Source: Angelakisella massiliensis (lineage in GTDB: Bacteria; Bacillota; Clostridia; Oscillospirales; Ruminococcaceae). From it: a DNA stretch of 64,000 nucleotides. Below the pieces are notes generated by a model that worked only from the letters and a program-made list of their open reading frames with translations, had not been told where the DNA came from and did not search any database. Numbering within the stretch: position 1 is the first letter of the stretch; every line of letters starts with the position of its first letter. Shown one piece after another: positions 1 through 8,154 of this stretch. The position numbers and the translations under genes are program-made. The stretch spans positions 1,292,756-1,356,755 of the forward strand of contig NZ_LT629945.1 in assembly GCF_900104675.1 (NCBI RefSeq), given 5' to 3'.

Positions 1-273
1 GAGCTTCCCGATAAATCCGAGTATGAGGAAGCTCGGCACAGCTTGGAAAGCATTCACTATGAGATGGACTATGTGATCACACACTGCGCCCCAAACAGCA
101 TCGTGGACATACTGGGAAACGGTGGATATGTTCACGACCACCTGACCGGCTTCCTGGAGGAAGTCAAAGAACGAGCCAAGTTCCACTACTGGCTGTTCGG
201 ACATTACCACGACAACAAAATCATCAATGACCGCTTCGTCCTGCTCTGGGAGCAGATGGTACAAGTGGTGTGA
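1..273 (+). CDS. Metallophosphoesterase, C-terminal part (5' end outside window)
   Basis: The reading frame is open from base 1 and ends with TGA at 271-273, so only the last 90 residues are present. The ITHCAP and FGHYHDN segments match the late metal-binding His motifs of calcineurin-like phosphoesterases, which bind a dinuclear metal centre and hydrolyse phosphoesters. The substrate cannot be told from this fragment. A strong terminator follows immediately, so this is the last gene of its transcript. The family call rests on these two motifs only. Confidence 0.7.
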   Translation, partial: ELPDKSEYEEARHSLESIHYEMDYVITHCAPNSIVDILGNGGYVHDHLTGFLEEVKERAKFHYWLFGHYHDNKIINDRFVLLWEQMVQVV

Positions 274-330
274 ACAGGCCAAAGAGAAACGCAGGAGGCG
301 CCTCCTGTGCTTCTCTTTGGCCTGTTTCTA
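273..330 (+). terminator. Intrinsic terminator after the phosphoesterase
   Basis: A 16-bp perfect stem (273-288 with 311-326) encloses a second self-complementary segment, CAGGAGG/CCTCCTG, so the whole is one long hairpin starting at the stop codon. A short T-rich stretch (TTTCTAAAT) follows. Confidence 0.75.
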
Positions 331-362
331 AATAAGGCAGGTTCTGCCGGAAAGGAGAAGCC

Positions 363-1385
363 ATGAACATCCGCAAAAATATCGATTATTCCGCCATGTT
401 TGCAGCCCTGGACGCCGCGCTGAACGCTGAGCTGCCCCAGATGAAACTCTGCTGCGAACTGGGCCGCATCGTCTGTTCCCGGCCGGAGAAAGGCGCGGCA
501 GTGGCCGCAGCCGAACACCTGCACAGCCGTTTCCCCGATGCTTCCGGCTTCTCCCCACGGAACCTCCGCCGGATGCGGGCGTTCTATCGGATGTATGAGG
601 ACGCCCCCGAATTACTGACGCTGGCCATGGAGATCAGCTGGACACAGAATGTAGTCATCCTGGAAGCAGACATGGAGCCGGATGAGCGGCGCTGGTATCT
701 TCGTGCCGCTGGTCGTTTTGGCTGGTCAAAGGCAGAACTCCAGAGAAAAATCGATTCTGACGCCCATCTGGAAATCCAACTCGACGAATCTGAGATTCAG
801 TGCTATACTGAGCGTGATAGTAATGAGTTGGAGTGTACGGAGCATGATCAGGATACTTTTTCTCTGCCACGGCAACATTTGCAGAAGCCCGATGGCCGAG
901 TTTATCATGAAGGATCTGGTGAAGAAAGCCGGTCTGGAGCAGAGCATTCAAATCGAGTCGGCAGCTACCAGCACCGAGGAGATTGGCAATCCGGTGTATC
1001 CGCCAGCCCGCCGCAAGCTGTCCGAGCATGGCATCGACTGTTCCGGCAAACGAGCCCGGCAGCTTCTGAACAGCGATTACGAGAAGTACGACCTTCTGAT
1101 TGGCATGGATCGGGCCAACCTGCGGAGTATGTACCGGATCTGCGGCGGCGATTTTGCCGACAAGATGCACCTGCTGATGGACTTTACCAACCGTCCCGGA
1201 GAGGTGGCCGATCCGTGGTACACCGACGATTTCGACACGACCTGGCGGGATGTGGAGGAAGGCTGCCGGGGATTGCTACAAAAAATAATCAGCAAGGAGG
1301 TGCGGACAAGTGGACAAGCTGGTTGTCAAGGGAGCGGAAATTAGTGTACAATGGAATTCCGAGCGAGATGATTTTATCAGCTTGA
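363..1385 (+). CDS. DUF1016 (YhcG-type) N-terminal domain ORF, overlapping the next gene
   Basis: An AAAGGAG site sits about 7 bases before the ATG. Residues about 10-150 match the N-terminal domain of DUF1016/YhcG proteins (segments MKLCCELGRIV, GFSPRNLRRMR, WTQNVVILEA, AAGRFGWSK). The C-terminal PD-(D/E)XK nuclease domain found in full-length relatives is absent. The frame stays open for about 180 more codons, entirely across the phosphatase gene at 844 in another frame and into the KilA-N gene. That tail (rich in Arg, Ser, Gln and Gly) looks like a shadow of the phosphatase. The functional part is probably codons 1-160. Full-length relatives are linked to mobile elements and restriction-like loci; the role of this short form is unknown. 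Confidence 0.55.
   Translation: MNIRKNIDYSAMFAALDAALNAELPQMKLCCELGRIVCSRPEKGAAVAAAEHLHSRFPDASGFSPRNLRRMRAFYRMYEDAPELLTLAMEISWTQNVVILEADMEPDERRWYLRAAGRFGWSKAELQRKIDSDAHLEIQLDESEIQCYTERDSNELECTEHDQDTFSLPRQHLQKPDGRVYHEGSGEESRSGAEHSNRVGSYQHRGDWQSGVSASPPQAVRAWHRLFRQTSPAASEQRLREVRPSDWHGSGQPAEYVPDLRRRFCRQDAPADGLYQPSRRGGRSVVHRRFRHDLAGCGGRLPGIATKNNQQGGADKWTSWLSRERKLVYNGIPSEMILSA
844..1344 (+). CDS. Low-molecular-weight protein-tyrosine phosphatase (copy 1)
   Basis: The 166-residue product begins MIRILFLCHGNICRS, which contains the CX5R catalytic loop (Cys8 to Arg14). It ends with the general-acid motif DPWYTDD. These are the two signatures of LMW-PTP, which hydrolyses phosphotyrosine (or phosphoarginine) through a phosphocysteine intermediate. 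GGAG lies 10 bases before the ATG. The gene sits wholly inside the open frame of the DUF1016 ORF, and its last 35 bases overlap the KilA-N gene. The final 20 or so residues (after GCRGLL) extend past the usual end of the family, as if read-through into the next gene was acquired. A second, divergent copy lies at 15113. Confidence 0.85.
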   Translation: MIRILFLCHGNICRSPMAEFIMKDLVKKAGLEQSIQIESAATSTEEIGNPVYPPARRKLSEHGIDCSGKRARQLLNSDYEKYDLLIGMDRANLRSMYRICGGDFADKMHLLMDFTNRPGEVADPWYTDDFDTTWRDVEEGCRGLLQKIISKEVRTSGQAGCQGSGN

Positions 1386-1654
1386 CTGACATCGCCAAGC
1401 TGAAGGACAGCGACAATCCTCGCTACATTATCCAAAACTGGCTGCGGAACCGGAACACGATTGAGTTCCTGGGTGTTTGGGAATCTCTATACAACCCGTC
1501 TTTTAACCGTGTCGAATTCGATGCATTTAGGCATCAGGCCGAGCGGCTGGCAAAGCTCAATGCCATCGCCATCAGCCAGATGGAAATCTTGATACAGGAT
1601 CACCGCATCGAAGCTCTGGAGGCTCATAGCGGAAAACTATCTCCTATGGAGTAA
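1310..1654 (+). CDS. KilA-N domain protein with internal deletion
   Basis: The GTG start at 1310 follows AAGGAGG (1294-1300) at 9 bases. Residues 1-73 match the N-terminal half of KilA-N proteins (FISLTDIAKLKD, YIIQNWLRNRNTIEFLG, FNRVEFDAFR). Then the sequence jumps to ERLAKLNAIAISQMEIL, which resembles the extreme C-terminus of the family. Full-length relatives are about 250-280 residues; here the middle part is missing, with a junction near base 1532, leaving 114 residues in frame. KilA-N proteins are phage or mobile-element associated DNA-binding proteins. This copy is probably a non-functional remnant. Confidence 0.7.
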   Translation: MDKLVVKGAEISVQWNSERDDFISLTDIAKLKDSDNPRYIIQNWLRNRNTIEFLGVWESLYNPSFNRVEFDAFRHQAERLAKLNAIAISQMEILIQDHRIEALEAHSGKLSPME

Positions 1655-1915
1655 AAAATAATAGGCAGGACGCTTGCGAACGGGCGAAGGCCGTGGCATC
1701 TATAGTGTTGCGATGTTCCACCAGGCAAGGGCCTGGAGCCAAGTCGTGCTCCGGCTCTGTTTTTTTATCCCAATAAGCGGCCTGGGTCAAGTCGGGATGA
1801 AAACAACCGGTTTCTTTATAGGCTACTGACAGAACTGCTCCGTTCTTATTTTCATCTGTGGTATATGGGAGTCTTTGACCGATATGCAATGGGGAGATAG
1901 AACAGGAATGGAATG
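1655..1915. other. Intergenic segment, no gene recognised
   Basis: This stretch separates the KilA-N remnant from the convergent CDF gene. An 81-codon open frame on the minus strand (1644-1889) was considered but has no recognisable relative that I can name. No RNA gene or clear terminator was seen. Confidence 0.4.
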
Positions 1916-2845
1916 TTATTTTACTGCTGCGGCTGGATTTAAATGGATCATGATATGCTTTACATCCGGAAACTGATGCTCTACATTGGTATGAATCTGT
2001 TCCGCCACCCCATGGGCGTCTCTCAGGGATTGTTCACCGTCCACCTGGATTTCCAGATCGATATAGACCCTGTTGCCGAACATTCTGGAACGAAGCATAT
2101 CAATGCACATCACGCCGCTTTGAGCAAAAATGTACTCCCTTAACTGCTTTTCATAATCCTCCCCACAGGAAGTGTCCAGCAATTTCATGACAGCGTCTTT
2201 GAGAATATCATAGGATACCTTTACGATAAACAGGGAGATCACAACGCTCGCTGCCGGGTCCAACGCTGGAAATCCCATCATTGCTCCCCCGATACCAACC
2301 AGGGAACCAATGGAGGAAAAGGCGTCTGACCGATGATGCCATGCGTCGGCCAGAAAGGCACTGGAGTTGATCAGTTTTGCGTAGTACCGGGTGTACCAGT
2401 ACATTGCTTCCTTTCCGGCAATGGATATCACAGCCGCCGCCAAAGAGATCGTGCTGGGGATGGCCAAAGCATTATTGCGGGGCAAAAGAATGTTCTCAAG
2501 CCCCACTTTACCGATCCCCAGACCTGTACCCATCAGAACCACTCCAAGAATCAGTGAGGTGATGCATTCCAGCCGCTCGTGCCCATAAGGATGGGCTGAA
2601 TCCGGCTCTTTTTTGGAAAGCTTGACGCCGGCCCATGCAACCAGTGTAGTCAGTACATCGGAAAAAGAATGGATGGAATCAGAGATCATTGCGCTGGAAT
2701 GGCCTGTGATTCCTGCAAACAGTTTAAAGGCGGACAGAACGGCATTGCCAATCACGCTGACCAGGGAAAGTTTTCGAATAATCCGCGCTTCGTCGATTCT
2801 TATTTGTGAAGCGGTTGGGGAAAGTCTTTTTTCGTTCATTATCAT
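1916..2845 (-). CDS. Cation diffusion facilitator (CDF) family divalent metal exporter
   Basis: The 309-residue membrane protein exports divalent cations (Zn, Co, Ni, Fe or Mn) in exchange for protons. Transmembrane segment 2 carries SDSIHSFSD (about residues 55-63) and segment 5 carries ADAWHHRSD (166-174). These hold the paired HxxxD metal ligands that make up the transport site. HPYGHERLE (85-93) is the usual cytoplasmic loop motif, and the last 80 or so residues form the cytoplasmic ferredoxin-like domain. AGGAGG lies 9 bases before the first ATG, supporting that start over the ATG two codons on. The HxxxD pattern (not DxxxD) fits Zn, Co or Ni rather than Mn, but specificity is not proven. 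The upstream leader suggests RNA-level control. Confidence 0.92.
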   Translation of the reverse strand: MIMNEKRLSPTASQIRIDEARIIRKLSLVSVIGNAVLSAFKLFAGITGHSSAMISDSIHSFSDVLTTLVAWAGVKLSKKEPDSAHPYGHERLECITSLILGVVLMGTGLGIGKVGLENILLPRNNALAIPSTISLAAAVISIAGKEAMYWYTRYYAKLINSSAFLADAWHHRSDAFSSIGSLVGIGGAMMGFPALDPAASVVISLFIVKVSYDILKDAVMKLLDTSCGEDYEKQLREYIFAQSGVMCIDMLRSRMFGNRVYIDLEIQVDGEQSLRDAHGVAEQIHTNVEHQFPDVKHIMIHLNPAAAVK

Positions 2846-2929
2846 AGAAAGAATCCTCCTGTTTCTGTCTGAGAAAACAGCGCTATTTTTCTCTTATGCC
2901 CACCTTGTGCAGATAAGTTGCTTCCATGT

Positions 2930-3050
2930 CCATAGAAAAAGACGCCTGCGGAACATACAACTGTCCCACAGACGTCTGAAAAACATCTGCTGCCGCCATC
3001 GGCGGCCCGGTCCCACACCCATGTTGGGTATTGCCTGCTCAGTTTGTACT
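2930..3050 (-). promoter_or_regulatory. Structured leader with terminator upstream of the CDF gene; candidate metal-responsive riboswitch
   Basis: Read on the minus strand, this contains hairpins ACCCA/TGGGT (3017-3029) and CCGCC/GGCGG (2993-3005). A 15-bp G-U containing stem (2963-2977 with 2940-2954) and TTTTTCT follow, forming an intrinsic terminator about 85 bases before the CDF start codon. A folded RNA followed by a terminator in a leader is the layout of a transcriptional riboswitch. NiCo (czcD-type) riboswitches sit in front of CDF exporters, so this class is the first guess. I could not match its consensus with certainty. Confidence 0.5.
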
Positions 3051-3330
3051 GTTGTGTAATTTCACGTTCCCAGACAGACAAACCCAGGACAGGGAACGAA
3101 GCCGCCTTTTACGGGCTGATACAGTTCCAGAGGTGTTTTTCGCCTTGTGTTCCCGGAGAGGAACGATGCGCCATCCGGGCCTCCCTCAATACCAGATAAG
3201 ACCATGGATGGCAGTGGCCAAGGCTGGAGATCAAAGCCTTTCAGACGCAGCCAGCGAAGAAAAAAGCGGGAACAGCGTCTGCGTTTATCCCATCCAGCAC
3301 TTTTGGGGATGTGAAGCTTTTTATAGCCGG
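3051..3330. other. Intergenic segment, no gene recognised
   Basis: Short open frames here lack ribosome-binding sites and recognisable motifs. This is the region upstream of the CDF leader and downstream of the VWA gene, both on the minus strand. A promoter for the CDF leader should lie here, but no convincing -35/-10 pair was picked out. Confidence 0.4.
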
Positions 3331-4686
3331 TTAAAGGCAGGTATAGTCGGTGTCAATATTGTTTGCGATGAAGCGGGCTTTGAATTTGCGGGGGCTGCAC
3401 ATGGTTTCCCCCGAGACATTTAAATCCTCCGGCACTACAAATTTGATTCCTTTGACCAGTACATCCCGGCACATGGGAAAGTTATGGGCGGGGATAGTCA
3501 TGGCTTTCATGCCTCTCTGATGCTCCACATTCTCCTGATCCACCTCTGTGAGGATGGCTGCCAGAGCTACCCGCCTTCCGGGACAGACGTTTTTAATGGT
3601 CACATCCAGCTGAAGAATCCGGCCTTAGGATTCCAGATAGACGTCCCCAAAATCGGCCAGAACAGCATCGTTGTAGCCTTCCACGGTCAGATCCATTGGT
3701 TGAGGGCAGTCCTCGGGCTGAACTACGATATCACATTCTACTGATACAGTGGGCATGGGGAAAGAGACGATGTTCCCCTCGTTATCACTGTAGGTGATGG
3801 ACTGGTTGACCAGCTTGGTTCCAGGCTGTTGGCTTACATGGCGGATAAAGAAGTCCAGCGACGCGCTTTCCCCGGCAGACACTCCCAGTTCCGCGATATT
3901 CCATCTCAGCGAGTGAGTGTCCAGCATAGCAGCGGAGCCCTTGGTGGGGGAGGAAATGCTGGTGATCACAAAATCCGGCTGAACAACCTCATTAACCACG
4001 ATATCTGTAGCGCCGGTCTTGGAAATATTGGCAGCCAGTTCTGCAAACAGCGCTTCCAGATCAGCGGCGTCAGGTGTAACAGCTACATGAGAAGCATCCG
4101 GATCGGTGGCCCAGTTATTGAGCACATTGACATCCAGGCCGTCGGAGCCGATGAGGCCAATACAATAGATGGTGATTCCCTAAGCTCTGGCGACGGCGGC
4201 CACAGGAGCGGGAGGGATACCGGCGGTGGTATTGCCGTCTGTAAACATGATGATGACTTTGGCGTTGAGAGAAGCGGGATCAAACAACTGGATGGCTTTG
4301 GTAAAGGCATCCCCGTGGTTGGTGCTGCCTGTGGCGATCAAATTGTCCACAGCAGTTTTCAGTACATCCACAGAAGTGATCAGCTGTGTATCCGCTGTGG
4401 CGGTATTGGAGAAGCTGACGATTCCGATCCGGCTTCCTGAACCAATCTGTCCGTCCTTGATGTTGTCGGTAGCTTCGTCCATCAGGTCGATAAAGGATTT
4501 TGTACCCAGCTTCAGATCAGCAAGGGGTGTACCGGTCATGCTGCCGGAACGGTCCAATATCAGCACGATATCGGTGGGGTTGGAAACGATATCCGGCGCT
4601 GCTGTCAGCGCCAGGGTGACCCGAAGCGCACCATCACAGGCGATGCGGTCGGTATTGATTACTTTGTTGGAATTTGTAATCCCCAT
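3331..4686 (-). pseudogene. VWA-domain protein gene interrupted by two in-frame stop codons
   Basis: A good AAGGAGGT site precedes the ATG at 4686. The 451-codon frame is continuous except for TAG at 4182-4180 (codon 169) and TAA at 3627-3625 (codon 354). There is no frameshift. Residues about 40-220 form a von Willebrand factor A domain with the MIDAS motif DRSGS and FTDG, and homology resumes directly after the TAG (GITIYCIGLIGSDG). The rest is an Ig-like/DUF11-like region ending in a Cys-containing C-terminus. No signal peptide is visible. The TAG is one C-to-T change from CAG (Gln). As written only a truncated VWA domain would be made, so this is either a recent pseudogene or a sequencing/suppression question. 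Confidence 0.8.
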
Positions 4687-5150
4687 GTGTATTACCTCCT
4701 TCTGGGAATAGCCCCACTGTATAGTATGAATGGAATGGCGGATTTGCCCCCCCTTGCCGTTGACACAGCAGGGGAATAGGGGAGAGACACTTTTTCCTCT
4801 CATGCATAGTATCTGCACCAGTTGCGCGCCGGTTCCCCCTGTGCCGGAAGTAACACCGCCTCAGGAGTGATTTTTTAAATAAAACAGCTCCCCATTACAG
4901 GAAGTGTTCTGGAGAAGTTTTGGCAGCGTAAATGGTTTCCGCTCTCCGGTGAACAAACCTGTAATGTATAGCAGCCAGAGGGCCGGCGTCTCTATGGACG
5001 CCGGCCCTCTGGCTGTGAAGCAGGATTTTTGTTTTAAAAGGCGGAAAATTTGCAGCGGTGAGGGGATGCAGCAGGCAGCCCCCCACCGTCTATATCATTG
5101 GAGCTGATGGCTTGGACAAAAGCAGAGCTTTTTGCGGCTGTGAAAACCAA
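4687..5150. other. Intergenic region between VWA gene and rubrerythrin
   Basis: No gene is supported here. The region holds the VWA gene ribosome-binding site at its left edge and the large perfect hairpin at 4972-5015. Two short open frames on opposite strands both encode a similar peptide, but only because they cross the palindrome. Confidence 0.5.
4972..5015. repeat. Perfect 19-bp inverted repeat (large hairpin)
   Basis: Arms 4972-4990 and 4997-5015 are perfectly complementary around a 6-base loop, and the stem is very GC-rich. A T-rich stretch (GATTTTTGTTTT) begins 10 bases after the stem on the plus strand; on the minus strand there is no T run. It lies 136 bases beyond the stop of the minus-strand rubrerythrin gene, so it could act as its terminator or a transcript-stabilising hairpin. 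Confidence 0.7.
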
Positions 5151-5744
5151 TCAGACAGAAACGCTTTTTTGGAAGGTGGTATATTCAAAAGAGCCGATGG
5201 CGTGGCATACATCGCAAACATCCGGCTGCTTCTCATAGGTGGCGCCGCAGAACATACACCGATAGCCGGAAACAGTAACCGTTTTTGGTGTAGGGACGGG
5301 GGAAGACACCGCAGGGGAAGGCGCGTTATTCGCTTCCTTGGGAGCGGCGGAGGAAGTATGAAGCTGGGCCAGGGCGCTCATGAACCGAAATTCATGGTCC
5401 TTTTCGATCTTGGTGATTTGATCGAACAGAACGCCGATTGCCTCAAATCCTTCTTCCCGAGCGATCTTGGCGAAGGAAGGATACATGCTGCTCCATTCCC
5501 CGTATTCTCCTGTAATAGCCTCCTGAAGATTAGCGGTGCTGCTGCCTACCCCTTTGAGGCAGTCATAAAGGAGCTTGCCGTGAACACCCTCGTTTTTCGC
5601 CATCTGTTCAAACAGTTCAGCCACCTGGGGATGACCCTCCTGGCGGGCTTTGTCAGCGAAAAAGAGATATTTATTTCGGGCCATGGATTCGCCGGAAAAA
5701 GCGGCCATCAAATTTTGTTCTGTCCGGGAGCCTTTGAGATTCAT
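5151..5744 (-). CDS. rbr: Rubrerythrin
   Basis: The 197-residue protein has an N-terminal ferritin-like four-helix domain (about 1-135) with diiron Glu/His motifs (GESMARNKY, EGVHGKLLYD, EKDHEFRF). A Pro/Ser/Ala-rich linker follows, then a C-terminal rubredoxin-like domain with two CxxC pairs (YRCMFCG, CDVCH). Rubrerythrin is a cytoplasmic peroxidase that detoxifies hydrogen peroxide in anaerobes using electrons passed through the rubredoxin centre. GGAGGT lies just before the ATG. The gene stands alone, and a perfect Fur/PerR-type palindrome overlies its upstream region, which fits peroxide-responsive repression. Confidence 0.95.
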   Translation of the reverse strand: MNLKGSRTEQNLMAAFSGESMARNKYLFFADKARQEGHPQVAELFEQMAKNEGVHGKLLYDCLKGVGSSTANLQEAITGEYGEWSSMYPSFAKIAREEGFEAIGVLFDQITKIEKDHEFRFMSALAQLHTSSAAPKEANNAPSPAVSSPVPTPKTVTVSGYRCMFCGATYEKQPDVCDVCHAIGSFEYTTFQKSVSV

Positions 5745-5765
5745 CAGGATACCTCCAATTTCAAT

Positions 5766-5784
5766 AACAATAATTATTATTGTT
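5766..5784 (-). promoter_or_regulatory. PerR/Fur-type operator upstream of rubrerythrin
   Basis: AACAATAATTATTATTGTT is a perfect 9-1-9 palindrome, 21 bases upstream of the rubrerythrin start codon. Its core CAATAAT-T-ATTATTG has the 7-1-7 architecture of Fur-family boxes and differs from the Bacillus PerR box (TTATAAT-N-ATTATAA) at only a few positions. PerR controls rubrerythrins in several Clostridia, so PerR is the best guess. Which Fur-family member binds is inference. Confidence 0.7.
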
Positions 5785-5788
5785 GTTG

Positions 5789-6075
5789 ATTAAATATATT
5801 CCTTTTTTCTCCTTTTGTCAAGGAGAATTTTTCTATCCAAAGCCCCTGTGGATGAAAGAGAGAAAAGAAAGGAAATTTAGGCTGAGGCGTCTTTTTTTAC
5901 TCTTCTTAAATAGCGATGAATATTCTGTCGTCTTCGCCACTTGTCCTGGGCACATAAACAGGCGGTCATTTTCTCCTTGTTTTTGCCCAGGCTTTTCACA
6001 GCATTCTCCTTCGATTGCAACGGAAGCTTTTCGTGCGCTCCGGCAAAGAAGAGAGTTTTCTGCCCAAAACCAGAA
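5789..6075. other. Intergenic region upstream of rubrerythrin
   Basis: This holds the rubrerythrin upstream region and otherwise AT-rich sequence with no recognisable gene. Short open frames on both strands lack ribosome-binding sites. Confidence 0.4.
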
Positions 6076-6125
6076 AACAACAGCCCGAGGGGCGTTGTGA
6101 AACCCCCTTGGGCTGTTGTTTGACA
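6076..6125. terminator. Bidirectional terminator between rubrerythrin and htpG
   Basis: Arms 6076-6092 and 6104-6120 pair over 17 bases with one mismatch. On the minus strand a TTTTCTGGTTTT tract follows, about 85 bases after the htpG stop, so it most likely ends htpG transcription. Confidence 0.75.
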
Positions 6126-6208
6126 GAAATATAATAGCTGATTGGGCGGGATGGAAAACTGATTTGGAACCTTCTGAGTGCCTTACAGTTTTCCGTCCTG
6201 CTTTGACA

Positions 6209-8092
6209 TCATTTCTCAGAAATCAGCCGGCAAACCTTGTTGGTATAGGCGACAGGATCTTCCACCGGTAGCCCTTCAATGAGCAGAGCCTGGTCGTACA
6301 GAACCTCGGCGTAGTCCTTCAGCTTCTCCTGATCGCTTTCATACAGCTTGCTGAGAACCGAGAAAACAGGATGATCATAATTGAGCTCCAGCACCCGCTC
6401 AGCCTTGATTTTTCCAGCCTCGCCGGAGGGCATGGCGTTGAGGACCTTTTCCATCTCCAGGGAAAGGCCGCCCTCACTGGTGATGCAGACAGGATTTGTC
6501 TTGAGGCGATGGGAGATCCGCACTTCCTTGACCTTGTCGCCCAAGCTTTCCTTGAGGAAGGAAAGGAGGTCTTTGTTTTCCTCGGTCTGCTGCTGGCTGG
6601 CCTTTTTTTCTTCCTCGCTTTCCAGATTCAGGTCGCCGTCGGAAACATTCTTGAACTCCTTATCCTGGAAGCTGTGGAGCATCTTGAGGCAGAACTCATC
6701 CACATCCTCGGTCAGATACAGGATCTCATATCCCTTCTCCCGCACCAGCTCGGTCTGAGGCAGGTGCTCCACCCGGGCAATGCTTTCTCCGCAGGCGTAG
6801 AAGATCTGCTTCTGATCCTCCTTCATCCGGGAGACATATTCCTCCAGTGTTACCAGCTTGTTTTCCGCGGAGGAGTGGAACAGAACCAAATCCTGGAGCA
6901 GGTCCTTGTTGGCGCCAAAGCCCTCATAAAGGCCGAATTTGATCTGACGACCAAACTGCTTCCAGAAGGTTTCATACTTCTCCCGGTCATTTTGCAGCAG
7001 CTTGAGCAGTTCCGCCTTGATCTTCTTTTCCAGGCTCCGTGCGATGAGGCGAAGCTGACGGTCATGCTGAAGCATTTCCCGGGAGATATTCAGGGACAGG
7101 TCCTGGGAATCCACAAGGCCCCGGACAAAGCTGAAGCAGTCAGGCAGCAGATCGGCGCACTTGTCCATGATGAGCACGCCGCTGGAATAGAGCTGGAGGC
7201 CCTTTTCGTAATCCTTGGAATAGTAATCATAAGGAGCCCGGCCGGGAACGAAAAGCAGCGCGTCATAGGTAGCGGTGCCCTCGGTCTTGGTGTGGATGAC
7301 CAGAAGGGGATCTTCGTAGTCCATGAACTTGCTCTTGTAAAATTCGTTATATTCCTCGGTGGTGACTTCGTTTTTATTCTTCCGCCACAGGGGGATCATG
7401 GTGTTGAGGGTTTCGGTTTCGGTGACGGTTTCGTACTCGTCGGAATCCTCCTTCTTGCGGCTGCGGCTCATCTCCATCTGAATGGGATAACGGATGTAGT
7501 CGGAATACCGTTTGACCAGATCGGACAGCCGGTACTGGTCCAGAAATTCGTCGTAGTTGTCCTCCTCCGTATTGTCCTTGATGTGGAGGATGATGGTGGT
7601 GCCGGCCTGCTCCCGCTGGGCGGGAACGATATCATAGCCCTCAGCGCCGGTGGAGTTCCAGCGCCAGGCCTCCCCGCTGCCGAAAGCCTTGCTGATGACC
7701 TCCACCTCTTTGGCCACCATAAAGGCGGAGTAGAAGCCTACGCCGAACTGGCCGATGATATTGACGTCGTCACCGGTATCATTTTCTTTCTTGAAGCTGA
7801 GGGAACCGCTGCGGGCGATGGTACCCAGGTTATTTTCCAGCTCCTCCTTGCTCATGCCGATGCCGTTGTCGGTGATGGTCAGGGTGCGGGCTTCCTTATC
7901 CGGGGTAAGGTGGATACGGAAATCCTCCCGGGACAGCCCCACAGTTTGATCGGTGAGGGAACGGAAATAGAGTTTGTCGATGGCGTCGCTGGCGTTGGAA
8001 ATCAGCTCCCGCAGAAAGATTTCCCGATGAGTGTAGATGGAATTGATCATCATTTCCAGCAAACGTTTGGATTCAGCTTTAAATTCTTTCAC
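6209..8092 (-). CDS. htpG: Molecular chaperone HtpG (Hsp90)
   Basis: The GTG start at 8092 has GAGGTG 7 bases upstream and gives [12 protein letters not shown], the usual HtpG start (627 residues). A GTG further upstream at 8131 lies inside the CIRCE box and is rejected. The N-terminal GHKL ATPase domain shows [15 protein letters not shown] and [11 protein letters not shown]. Middle and dimerisation domains follow in normal order and the length is typical. HtpG is a cytoplasmic ATP-dependent chaperone. It is monocistronic, with a promoter and an HrcA operator directly upstream and a terminator downstream. Confidence 0.97.
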   Translation of the reverse strand: MKEFKAESKRLLEMMINSIYTHREIFLRELISNASDAIDKLYFRSLTDQTVGLSREDFRIHLTPDKEARTLTITDNGIGMSKEELENNLGTIARSGSLSFKKENDTGDDVNIIGQFGVGFYSAFMVAKEVEVISKAFGSGEAWRWNSTGAEGYDIVPAQREQAGTTIILHIKDNTEEDNYDEFLDQYRLSDLVKRYSDYIRYPIQMEMSRSRKKEDSDEYETVTETETLNTMIPLWRKNKNEVTTEEYNEFYKSKFMDYEDPLLVIHTKTEGTATYDALLFVPGRAPYDYYSKDYEKGLQLYSSGVLIMDKCADLLPDCFSFVRGLVDSQDLSLNISREMLQHDRQLRLIARSLEKKIKAELLKLLQNDREKYETFWKQFGRQIKFGLYEGFGANKDLLQDLVLFHSSAENKLVTLEEYVSRMKEDQKQIFYACGESIARVEHLPQTELVREKGYEILYLTEDVDEFCLKMLHSFQDKEFKNVSDGDLNLESEEEKKASQQQTEENKDLLSFLKESLGDKVKEVRISHRLKTNPVCITSEGGLSLEMEKVLNAMPSGEAGKIKAERVLELNYDHPVFSVLSKLYESDQEKLKDYAEVLYDQALLIEGLPVEDPVAYTNKVCRLISEK

Positions 8093-8124
8093 AGGATGAC
8101 ACCTCGAAATAAAATAGTACAATT

Positions 8125-8151
8125 TTGGCACTCTCTATATATGAGTGCTAA
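8125..8151 (-). promoter_or_regulatory. CIRCE operator (HrcA binding site) of htpG
   Basis: On the minus strand it reads TTAGCACTC-N9-GAGTGCCAA, with one mismatch in the second arm to the CIRCE consensus TTAGCACTC-N9-GAGTGCTAA. It starts a few bases after the -10 element, where HrcA blocks initiation. Confidence 0.9.
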
Positions 8152-8154
8152 TAT

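Noticed and set aside
1644-1889. 81-codon minus-strand open frame
   Set aside because: No recognisable motif or ribosome-binding site. It is kept only as part of an unexplained intergenic segment.
2998-3020. T-box-like string (GGGTGTGGGACC) in the CDF leader
   Set aside because: The spacing differs from the T-box consensus by an insertion, no specifier loop was found, and T-boxes do not normally control CDF exporters.
3331-4686. Stop-codon reassignment as an explanation of the VWA interruptions
   Set aside because: TAG and TAA interrupt this gene and TGA another, and many genes here end in each codon, so a single genetic-code change cannot explain it.
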